From contig CAJGDR010000014.1 in NCBI GenBank assembly GCA_904502205.1, positions 1 through 18,438 of the forward strand: DNA of 18,438 bases, written 5' to 3'. Source of the stretch: an uncultured Bacilli bacterium. Its GTDB lineage: Bacteria; Bacillota_I; Bacilli_A; ML615J-28; CAG-313. A program made the position numbers and the translations under genes. The notes beneath the pieces were generated by a model. That model searched no databases. It was not told where the DNA came from and was given only the letters and a program-made list of their open reading frames with translations. The stretch's first letter is position 1. Each line of letters begins with the position of its first letter. Positions 8,658 to 15,297 of the stretch are shown here, piece by piece.

Positions 8658-8987
8658 ATGCAATTATTTATTATAGTTTTATTTAAAAGTGATTTTATGC
8701 AGCCAATATTTAAAAAATTAGCTGATAATGGATTTCATGGAAGCGTACTATCAACACAAAGTATCAAAGATGCTTTTATGAATAGTATAGAACCAGAACC
8801 ATACTTTGGTGGTTTAATGAAATTAGTTGATAATAATCATGAACCACGTCCAATGTTACTTACTGTAGTTAAAGACGAAGAAGTTGCGGTTATTTCTAAA
8901 TTAGTAAATGAAGTAACTAAAGGAATTCTTGGTAAAGGATTTATGTTTACAGTTCCTGTAAACTATATTGAGGGGTTAAACGACTAA
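8658..8987 (+). CDS. PII-like signalling protein
   Basis: The 109 residues fit the beta-alpha-beta / beta-alpha-beta layout of PII proteins. The first half is a strand, helix and strand (QLFIIVLF, then an amphipathic helix, then HGSVLST). A loop region of about 30 residues stands where the PII T-loop would be. The second half has PMLLTVV, a helix, and GILGKGFMFTVPV, which aligns with the family motif TGKIGDGKIFVFDV. The conserved Tyr of the classical T-loop and the second Lys of GKIGDGK are absent, so this is not GlnB/GlnK. Its ligand cannot be read from sequence. The gene has a strong promoter and a ribosome binding site 7 bases before ATG. It is separated by one base from the antiporter gene, which makes regulation of that antiporter the likely role. 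Confidence 0.7.
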   Translation: MQLFIIVLFKSDFMQPIFKKLADNGFHGSVLSTQSIKDAFMNSIEPEPYFGGLMKLVDNNHEPRPMLLTVVKDEEVAVISKLVNEVTKGILGKGFMFTVPVNYIEGLND

Positions 8988-8988
8988 T

Positions 8989-10233
8989 ATGACACTCTTG
9001 CTTGTTTTTTCTATTATACTAATCGGTGGTTTATTGTCAACTCGTTTAATGAAACTTTTAAAATTACCAAATGTTACAGGTTATTTAATAGTTGGTATTT
9101 TACTTGGACCATATCTTTGGAAAGTAGTAGGTTTACCTGGTGCAGCAATTATAACTGAAAAATATTTAGATGCTTTAAATATTTTTGTAAGTGTTGCTTT
9201 AGGGTTTATTGCTTTTTCAATTGGTGGTGAATTTAAAATTTCAGCGTTAAAAAAGATTGGTAAGAAAATATTCTTTATAACATTTACTCAATCATTTTTA
9301 GCATTATTTTTAGTAGACTTAGTATTAATTCTAGTATGTTATTTTATGGGTAATTTACAAGAACAATTACCTTTAATCATTGTTTTAGGAGCTGTTGCTA
9401 CTGCGACTGCACCGGCTGCAACTTTAATGGTTATTAAACAGTATCGTGCTAAAGGTCCATTAACTGATACATTATTACCAGTTGTTGCATTAGATGATGC
9501 TTTTGGACTAGTTGCTTATGCGATCTCATTTGCAATAGCAAAGACTTTTGCAATGGGAACAGATATTACATTGTATAGTGTTTGTATAAAACCACTTCTT
9601 GAAATTATTGTTTCAATTGCAGTTGGAGCTTTAATTGGTTTTCTACTATCATATGCTTGTAAATATTTTTTATCAAGAGCAAATCGTTTAACATTAATGA
9701 TTGTTTCAACTGTTTTAGGTGTTGCACTTTGTGAAATAGCAATTAATCAATTTCATTTTGAAATGTCATCATTATTAACATGTATGATGATTGGTGCAGT
9801 ATTCTGTAATGTTCGAAATGATTCACAAATTATTATGGATGGATGTGAACGTTGGACTCCACCACTATTTATGTTGTTTTTTGTACTTTCAGGTGCGGAA
9901 CTTGACTTTACGATTATGGGACAAACAATTGTCTTAATTATTGGTGCTCTTTATTTAATCGCAAGAAGTATCGGTAAAATATATGGGGCTTATTTTGGAT
10001 GTAAAGTTTGTAAATTAGATAAGAATGTAACTAAATATTTAGGTTATACATTGTTACCACAAGCTGGTGTTGCTATTGGTATGGCACATAGTGCAGCAAA
10101 TGCCTTTAGAGGTATCGGTACTATTAGTGCAACTATTACTGCGGTAGTGCTTTGTGCAACTTTAGTTTATGAGTTATTTGGTCCTTTAGTTACAAAAATT
10201 TCCCTTAAAAAAGCAGGAGAAATTAAAGAATAA
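8989..10233 (+). CDS. CPA2-type cation/proton antiporter
   Basis: This 414-residue polytopic membrane protein is of the Na+/H+ exchanger superfamily. It has about 12-13 hydrophobic segments beginning at residue 1. Family hallmarks are LPNVTGYLIVGILLGP (26-41), the discontinuous-helix region ATATAPAATLM (137-147), and VALDDAFGLV (166-175) with the paired acidic residues Asp169 and Asp170 expected to carry H+ and the cation. There is no C-terminal TrkA-N/RCK domain, so the protein ends soon after the last helix. Translation probably couples to the upstream PII-like gene: its TAA is followed by one T and then this ATG, and the nearest SD-like sequence (GAGGGG, 8970-8975) is 13 bases away. The ion (Na+ or K+) is not decidable. 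Confidence 0.92.
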   Translation: MTLLLVFSIILIGGLLSTRLMKLLKLPNVTGYLIVGILLGPYLWKVVGLPGAAIITEKYLDALNIFVSVALGFIAFSIGGEFKISALKKIGKKIFFITFTQSFLALFLVDLVLILVCYFMGNLQEQLPLIIVLGAVATATAPAATLMVIKQYRAKGPLTDTLLPVVALDDAFGLVAYAISFAIAKTFAMGTDITLYSVCIKPLLEIIVSIAVGALIGFLLSYACKYFLSRANRLTLMIVSTVLGVALCEIAINQFHFEMSSLLTCMMIGAVFCNVRNDSQIIMDGCERWTPPLFMLFFVLSGAELDFTIMGQTIVLIIGALYLIARSIGKIYGAYFGCKVCKLDKNVTKYLGYTLLPQAGVAIGMAHSAANAFRGIGTISATITAVVLCATLVYELFGPLVTKISLKKAGEIKE

Positions 10234-10250
10234 TTTGTATAAAATGATGC

Positions 10251-10291
10251 AAAAAAGACAAAAATACATTGATGTTTTTTGTCTTTTTTTA
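10251..10291 (+). terminator. Terminator of the PII-like/antiporter operon
   Basis: A 14-bp perfect repeat, AAAAAAGACAAAAA (10251-10264) and its complement (10276-10289), has an 11-base loop and ends in a T run. Confidence 0.8.
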
Positions 10292-10372
10292 TTAGCTAGG
10301 AAATTATTATTTAACATAAAAAATAACTCAAATTAAGACAATTTTTTCACTTAAATTTTCATAAGTATTTAA

Positions 10373-10402
10373 TTTGCTTTTAAGATAAGAGTGTGATAAA
10401 AT
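10373..10402 (+). promoter_or_regulatory. Probable nrdD promoter (extended -10)
   Basis: TGATAAAAT supplies an extended -10 (TAAAAT at 10397-10402 with TG one base before). TTGCTT at 10374-10379 is a weak -35 at 17-bp spacing. The poor -35 suggests help from an activator, but no NrdR-box-like pair was found. Confidence 0.55.
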
Positions 10403-10414
10403 GACAATACTTGT

Positions 10415-10441
10415 CCCATATTTAATGAAATTAAATATGGG
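10415..10441. repeat. 27-bp perfect inverted repeat in the nrdD leader
   Basis: CCCATATTTAAT and ATTAAATATGGG are perfect complements around a GAA centre. There is no T run on either strand, so it is not an ordinary terminator. It would begin a few bases into the transcript from the predicted promoter. It may be an operator or an mRNA 5' stem-loop. Confidence 0.75.
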
Positions 10442-10482
10442 ATTTAAAAAAATAAAAAATAATTTTATAAAGGAGTAACACC

Positions 10483-12837
10483 ATGATAAATGTAAAAAAA
10501 CGAGATGGTCAAATTGTAGAATTTGATATACAAAAAATTAAAGATGCAATCGAAAAAGCCTTTTTAGCTTTAGATAAAAAATATACTCCTGATATTTTAG
10601 AACTTATTTCTTTAAGAGCTGCTGCTTTAATTGAGAATGAATTAGTAACTGTTGAAGAAATTCAAGATAATGTTGAAGCTGCTTTAATTCAAGCAGGATA
10701 CATTGATGTTGCAAAAGCGTATATTTTATATCGTAAACAACATGAAAAAATGCGTAATATTAAATCAACTTTTTTAGATTACAAAGATACAATCAATAAC
10801 TACTTAAAAATTAATGACTGGCGTGTAAAAGAAAACTCAACTGTTACATATTCAGTTGGTGGATTAATTTTAAATAACTCAGGTGCGATTACAGCTAATT
10901 ATTGGTTATCAGAAGTTTATGATGAAGAAATCGCTAATGCTCATAAAAATGCTGATATCCATATTCATGACTTATCAATGTTAACTGGTTATTGTGCTGG
11001 TTGGAGCTTAAAACAATTAATTACTGATGGTTTAGGTGGTGTTCCAGGTAAAATCACATCATCTCCAGCGGCTCACTTATCTACTTTATGTAATCAAATG
11101 ACAAATTTCTTAGGTATCATGCAAAACGAATGGGCAGGTGCTCAAGCCTTTTCTTCATTTGATACATATCTTGCACCATTCGTTAAGGTTGATAATTTAA
11201 ATTACAAACAAGTTAAACAATGTATTCAATCATTTATTTATGGTGTAAATACTCCAAGTAGATGGGGAACACAAGCACCATTCACAAATATTACTTTAGA
11301 CTGGACAGTTCCTGCTGACCTTGCTGAAATGAATGCTTTAGTAGGTGGAGTTGAACAAAAGTTTAAATATAAAGATTGTGTAAAAGAAATGGAAATGGTT
11401 AACAAAGCTTTCATCGAAGTTATGATCGAAGGTGATGCTAATGGTCGAGGTTTCCAATATCCAATTCCAACATATTCAATTACAAAAGATTTTGATTGGT
11501 CAGATACTGAAAATAATCGTTTATTATTTGAAATGACTGCTAAATATGGTACACCTTACTTCTCTAACTATATCAACAGCGATATGGAACAAAGTGATGT
11601 TAGAAGTATGTGCTGTAGTTTAAGACTTGATTTACGTGAATTACGTAAAAAATCAGGTGGTTTCTTCGGAAGTGGTGAAAGTACTGGTTCTGTAGGTGTT
11701 GTTACAATTAACTTACCAAGAATTGCTTATCTTTCAAAAACAAAAGAAGAATTCTATCAAAGATTAGAAAAAATGATGAATATTTCAGCTAGATCATTAA
11801 AAATTAAACGTAATGTTATTACTCAATTAATGAATGAAGGTTTATATCCTTATACAAAGAAATATTTAGGAACATTTAACAACCATTTCTCAACTATTGG
11901 TTTAGTTGGTATGAATGAAGCTTGTTTAAATGCTAAATGGCTTGCTAAAGATTTAACTCATGTAGAATGTCAAGAATTTGCTAAAGAAGTTTTAAATTTC
12001 ATGCGTAATAAATTATCTGATTATCAAGAAATGTATGGTGATTTATATAACTTAGAAGCAACTCCTGCTGAGTCTACATCATATCGTCTTGCTAAACATG
12101 ATAAAAAACATTATCCAAATATTATTAGTGCCGTAACTGAAAAAGGTGAAACTGCATACTATACTAACAGTTCACATTTACCAGTAGGTTATACTGACGA
12201 TTTATTTAAAGCTCTTGAAATCCAAGATGAGTTACAAACACTTTATACATCTGGAACAGTATTCCATGTATTCTTAGGACAAAAAATGTCTTCTTGGGAA
12301 TCTTGTGCAAAACTTGTTAAAGCAATTGCTGAAAATCACAAATTACCATATTATACTATCTCTCCAACTTATTCGGTATGTCAATTACATGGTTATATTG
12401 AAGGTGAAGAGTATAAATGTCCAATTTGTGGTAGAAAAACTGAAGTTTATAGCCGTATTACTGGTTATTATCGTCCTGTTCAAAACTGGAATGATGGTAA
12501 ATCACAAGAATTTAAGAAACGTTTAACATATGATGTTCAAAATGTTAAAGCTCCAACAAAGGTAAAAACTGAAACTGAAGTTGTTGAAACTAAAACTCAA
12601 GTTGTAAAAGATATTTTATTATTTGGTACAAAAACTTGTCCAAACTGTAAAACAGCAAAAATAATTTTAGATAAAGCTGGAATTGCTTATATCTTTGTTG
12701 ATGCTGAAGAAAATAAAGAAGTAACTAATGCATATGGTGTTAAAAAAGCTCCAACTTTATTAGTTCCAACTGTTGAAGGCTATGATAAATTTGATAACAT
12801 CAGCTTAATTAAAAAGTTTGCAGAAAGTAAACAATAA
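10483..12837 (+). CDS. nrdD: Anaerobic ribonucleoside-triphosphate reductase with fused glutaredoxin-like domain
   Basis: This 784-residue class III ribonucleotide reductase makes dNTPs by glycyl-radical chemistry without oxygen. Residues 1-90 are the ATP-cone allosteric domain (VKKRDGQIVEFD). The catalytic barrel has HDLSMLTGYCAGW (Cys171), SMCCSLRLD (Cys377/378) and GMNEACLN (Cys481). The zinc site is Cys633, His636, Cys646 and Cys649. The glycyl radical loop RITGYYRP has Gly661. From about residue 708 a thioredoxin-fold domain follows, with ILLFGTKTCPNCKTA (Cys719/Cys722) and KKAPTLLVP bearing the cis-Pro, a glutaredoxin/NrdH-like module fused in frame. This suggests reduction by a redoxin instead of formate. 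The ribosome binding site AAAGGAG (10469-10475) fixes the ATG. The gene is followed after one base by the trxB-like gene. Confidence 0.95.
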   Translation: MINVKKRDGQIVEFDIQKIKDAIEKAFLALDKKYTPDILELISLRAAALIENELVTVEEIQDNVEAALIQAGYIDVAKAYILYRKQHEKMRNIKSTFLDYKDTINNYLKINDWRVKENSTVTYSVGGLILNNSGAITANYWLSEVYDEEIANAHKNADIHIHDLSMLTGYCAGWSLKQLITDGLGGVPGKITSSPAAHLSTLCNQMTNFLGIMQNEWAGAQAFSSFDTYLAPFVKVDNLNYKQVKQCIQSFIYGVNTPSRWGTQAPFTNITLDWTVPADLAEMNALVGGVEQKFKYKDCVKEMEMVNKAFIEVMIEGDANGRGFQYPIPTYSITKDFDWSDTENNRLLFEMTAKYGTPYFSNYINSDMEQSDVRSMCCSLRLDLRELRKKSGGFFGSGESTGSVGVVTINLPRIAYLSKTKEEFYQRLEKMMNISARSLKIKRNVITQLMNEGLYPYTKKYLGTFNNHFSTIGLVGMNEACLNAKWLAKDLTHVECQEFAKEVLNFMRNKLSDYQEMYGDLYNLEATPAESTSYRLAKHDKKHYPNIISAVTEKGETAYYTNSSHLPVGYTDDLFKALEIQDELQTLYTSGTVFHVFLGQKMSSWESCAKLVKAIAENHKLPYYTISPTYSVCQLHGYIEGEEYKCPICGRKTEVYSRITGYYRPVQNWNDGKSQEFKKRLTYDVQNVKAPTKVKTETEVVETKTQVVKDILLFGTKTCPNCKTAKIILDKAGIAYIFVDAEENKEVTNAYGVKKAPTLLVPTVEGYDKFDNISLIKKFAESKQ

Positions 12838-12838
12838 T

Positions 12839-13753
12839 ATGATTGATGTTTTAATTGTAGGTGGCGGACCGGCTGGAATAACAGCGAGTATTTATGCTGC
12901 AAGAAGTGGATTAAAAACTTTATTGCTTGAAAGAGAAACATTTGGAGGTCAAATTGCATCATCTCCTAAAGTTGAAAACTTTCCTTCAATTATTTCTATT
13001 AGCGGTGAAGAACTAGTTAGTAGAATGTTAGAACAAGCTTTAGAATTTGGGGTTTCTGTTGATGTTGAAAATGTTACATCAGTTACAAAAATTGATGATC
13101 ATTTTGAAGTTGTAACAGATTATAATAAATATTTAGCTAAAAGTGTGATTATCGCAACAGGTGTTACACATCGTACAATTGATGCTGAAAACATCGAAGA
13201 TTTTATGGGTGAGGGCATTTCATATTGTGCAGTTTGTGATGGACCTTTCCATAAAGGACATGATGTGGCGGTTATTGGTGATGGAAATTCAGCAATGCAA
13301 TATGCTATCTCACTTTCACAATATTGTAACAAAGTTTACGTATGTACGCTGTTTGACAAGTTTTTTGGTGAAAAAAGTGTCGAAAAAGTCATGCGTGGTC
13401 GTTCGAATATTGAAATCGTGCATAACTTACAACTTAAACGCGTAAGTGGTGCTTCAGAATTAGAAAAGGCTGAATTTACTAATTTATTAACAAAAGAAGT
13501 TGTTTCATTAGATATTCAAGGCTTATTTATTGCAATTGGTCATGTACCACATAATGAAGACTTTAAAGATGTTGTAGAACTTGATAATCATGGCTATATC
13601 ATCGGTAATGAATTATGTGAAACATTAACTCCTGGAATCTTTGTTGCTGGTGACTGTCGTCAAAAGACTTTTAGACAAGTTTCGACTGCTTGTGCTGATG
13701 GAACAATCGCAGCTCTTTCTGCTATAAGATATTTAGATAACAAAAAAGCGTAA
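12839..13753 (+). CDS. trxB: Thioredoxin-reductase-like flavoprotein with altered NAD(P)H site
   Basis: The 304-residue protein is of the low-molecular-weight TrxB family. It has an FAD-binding GGGPAGITASIYAARS (8-23), the redox CAVC (Cys130/Cys133) in YCAVCDGPF, a nucleotide fold GDGNSAMQYA, and the C-terminal FAD motif GIFVAGDCR followed by QVSTACADG. The usual HRRDxFR, which holds the 2'-phosphate of NADPH, is replaced by TLFDKFF (170-176), so NADPH use is doubtful. I chose ATG at 12839 over an upstream in-frame TTG at 12818 because the ATG sits directly before the FAD motif. It is one base after the nrdD stop, and no good SD is visible, which suggests coupled translation. It probably reduces the glutaredoxin-like domain of NrdD; a general thioredoxin role is also possible. 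Confidence 0.88.
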   Translation: MIDVLIVGGGPAGITASIYAARSGLKTLLLERETFGGQIASSPKVENFPSIISISGEELVSRMLEQALEFGVSVDVENVTSVTKIDDHFEVVTDYNKYLAKSVIIATGVTHRTIDAENIEDFMGEGISYCAVCDGPFHKGHDVAVIGDGNSAMQYAISLSQYCNKVYVCTLFDKFFGEKSVEKVMRGRSNIEIVHNLQLKRVSGASELEKAEFTNLLTKEVVSLDIQGLFIAIGHVPHNEDFKDVVELDNHGYIIGNELCETLTPGIFVAGDCRQKTFRQVSTACADGTIAALSAIRYLDNKKA

Positions 13754-13776
13754 TTTCTGTTGAAATTACGCTTATT
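13746..13776. terminator. Bidirectional terminator between trxB and nrdG
   Basis: AAGCGTAATTT / AAATTACGCTT (11 bp) have a 6-base loop. Flanking A and T tracts give a U-rich tail in both directions, the stronger one (TTTTTT) on the minus strand. The trxB stop codon is inside the left arm, and the nrdG stop is a few bases beyond. Confidence 0.85.
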
Positions 13777-14466
13777 TTAATATCCACGAAGTGAAACATT
13801 AGTAAATTTTGTTTCTAGTATTTTCTTAAAGTCTTTTGCTGTATCGATATCTACTTCATGAAGATTTTGATTAATACAGTTGTCGGAAAGTTTAAATTTT
13901 TGTAAAAAATAATGATTTGGATCTTTTAACCAATTTGCTATATTCAAGATTCTTTCTTTTGTATGATATTCTTTGATTAGTGTTGTACGGAATTCATAAT
14001 CAATTGTTGAATTTTGAATAATATTAATCGATTTTTGAATATTTAAAAGATTAATGTGTTTTACACCAGCTGTTTCGGGATAATTCGCTAAATCATTCTT
14101 AATATCCATAGCAATATAATCAACTAATTGTTCATCAATTAGTTTTTTTAACATTTCTGGATTGGTTCCATTAGTATCTAATTTAATAAGATAGCCTAAT
14201 TCTTTAATTTGTTTGATCGTTTCTGGTAAATCACTTGCTAGAGTTGGCTCTCCACCTGAAATACAAACGGCTTCAAGATATTTTTTTCGATCTTTTAAAA
14301 AAGTTAGTATTTCATCGAATGGAATTTCTGCTAACTCTTCATTAAGGGCTAGTGAACGGTTGTGGCAAAAAGGACAACAGAAATTACATGCTTTAGTAAA
14401 AATAGTACATGTTAACTTATTATCAAAATCAACTAGTGATAGATGTTCAATACCATAAAATTTCAT
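13777..14466 (-). CDS. nrdG: Anaerobic ribonucleotide reductase activating protein (radical SAM)
   Basis: This 229-residue radical SAM enzyme should cleave S-adenosylmethionine and place the glycyl radical on Gly661 of the neighbouring NrdD. The 4Fe-4S motif is Cys27, Cys31 and Cys34 (ACNFCCPFCHN; Cys30 is extra). The SAM-binding GGEP is at 71-74, and LIKLDTNGTNP follows. Length and the opening MKFYGIEHLSLVDFDNKL fit the longer NrdG2 type rather than the roughly 155-aa Escherichia coli form. The start is supported by AGGAG, six bases before ATG on the minus strand. It converges on trxB and shares its terminator, so NrdD and its activase are transcribed separately. Confidence 0.93.
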   Translation of the reverse strand: MKFYGIEHLSLVDFDNKLTCTIFTKACNFCCPFCHNRSLALNEELAEIPFDEILTFLKDRKKYLEAVCISGGEPTLASDLPETIKQIKELGYLIKLDTNGTNPEMLKKLIDEQLVDYIAMDIKNDLANYPETAGVKHINLLNIQKSINIIQNSTIDYEFRTTLIKEYHTKERILNIANWLKDPNHYFLQKFKLSDNCINQNLHEVDIDTAKDFKKILETKFTNVSLRGY

Positions 14467-14490
14467 AAAACTCTCCTAATTAGTGCATTT

Positions 14491-14519
14491 ATTATAACAT
14501 AAAACTTTAAAAATGCCAA
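14491..14519 (-). promoter_or_regulatory. Promoter of nrdG
   Basis: On the minus strand, TTGGCA and a perfect TATAAT are spaced by 17 bp. The -10 is 24 bases before the nrdG start. Confidence 0.8.
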
Positions 14520-14563
14520 TAAGTTTAAAAATAAAATTTAATGTAAAAAAATAGCATTAGATA

Positions 14564-14592
14564 TTGCAATTTGTAGGATATTGTGTTACAAT
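14564..14592 (+). promoter_or_regulatory. Promoter of the ABC transporter operon
   Basis: TTGCAA (14564-14569) and TACAAT (14587-14592) are 17 bp apart, with TG one base before the -10 box. The -35 box is the same as that of the PII-like/antiporter promoter. Confidence 0.8.
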
Positions 14593-14613
14593 TTATTTAT
14601 AAGAGGTACGATT

Positions 14614-15297
14614 ATGAGTGTATTAGAAGTAAAAAAATTAAGTAAGACTTATTTTAATGATAAAATTAAGATCGATGTATTAAAACAAATAGATTTATCA
14701 ATTGATGAGGGGGAATTTGTTTTTATTACTGGACCTAGTGGTAGTGGTAAAACAACGCTTTTGAATTGTATAAGTGGATTAGAAAAAACAAGTAGTGGAA
14801 CGGTCTATATTGATGGTGTTAATTTAGTTAGCATAAGTGAAAAAGAAATGGCTAAACTTCGTCGTCATAAGATTGGCTTTGTTTTTCAAAATTTTAACCT
14901 TTTACCTAATTTAAATGTTTATGAAAATGTTGCAATTGCATCGATAATTGCTGGGAATGAACAAAAAGATAAAATTGAAGAATTATTAGAGAAATTTAAT
15001 TTACTAGAATTTAAAAAAATGTTCCCAAATCAATTATCAGGTGGGATGCAACAACGTGTTGCTATTGTTAGAGCACTAATTAACGATCCAGAGATTATAT
15101 TTGCTGATGAACCTACGGGAAATCTTGACAGTAGTTCAAGTTTAGAAGTAATAGAAACATTACAAAGACTTCATAAAGATTATGGTAAAACAATTATAAT
15201 GGTTACACATTCATTAGAACAAATCAAATATGGAACTCGACATATCCAAATTATTGATGGAAAGATAATAAACGATACTAAACAATATGATGAATAA
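14614..15297 (+). CDS. ABC transporter ATP-binding protein (MacB/LolD/BceA type)
   Basis: This 227-residue ATPase powers the permease encoded just downstream. Walker A is GPSGSGKTT (40-48), the Q-loop is Gln92 in FVFQNFNLLP, the signature is LSGGMQQ (141-147), Walker B is IIFADEP (161-167), and the H-loop His199 is in MVTHS. The LLPNLNVYENV sequence after the Q-loop and the short length are typical of MacB/LolD/BceA-type ATPases, which pair with FtsX-like permeases. I chose ATG 14614 because AGAGGT (14602-14607) lies six bases upstream; an in-frame TTG at 14581 would fall inside the promoter. The 3' end overlaps the permease start by 11 bases. Confidence 0.94.
   Translation: MSVLEVKKLSKTYFNDKIKIDVLKQIDLSIDEGEFVFITGPSGSGKTTLLNCISGLEKTSSGTVYIDGVNLVSISEKEMAKLRRHKIGFVFQNFNLLPNLNVYENVAIASIIAGNEQKDKIEELLEKFNLLEFKKMFPNQLSGGMQQRVAIVRALINDPEIIFADEPTGNLDSSSSLEVIETLQRLHKDYGKTIIMVTHSLEQIKYGTRHIQIIDGKIINDTKQYDE

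Noticed and set aside
10290..10482. NrdR box or riboswitch before nrdD
   Set aside because: I looked for the paired ACACTATAT-like 16-bp boxes and found none, and no conserved riboswitch core or multi-stem structure was visible beyond the one palindrome.
12818..12838. TTG start at 12818 for the TrxB-like protein
   Set aside because: It would add seven residues lying within the nrdD coding end and has no SD; ATG 12839 starts directly before the FAD motif.
14581..14613. TTG start at 14581 for the ABC ATPase
   Set aside because: This start falls within the predicted promoter (-10 at 14587-14592), while ATG 14614 has a well-spaced SD.
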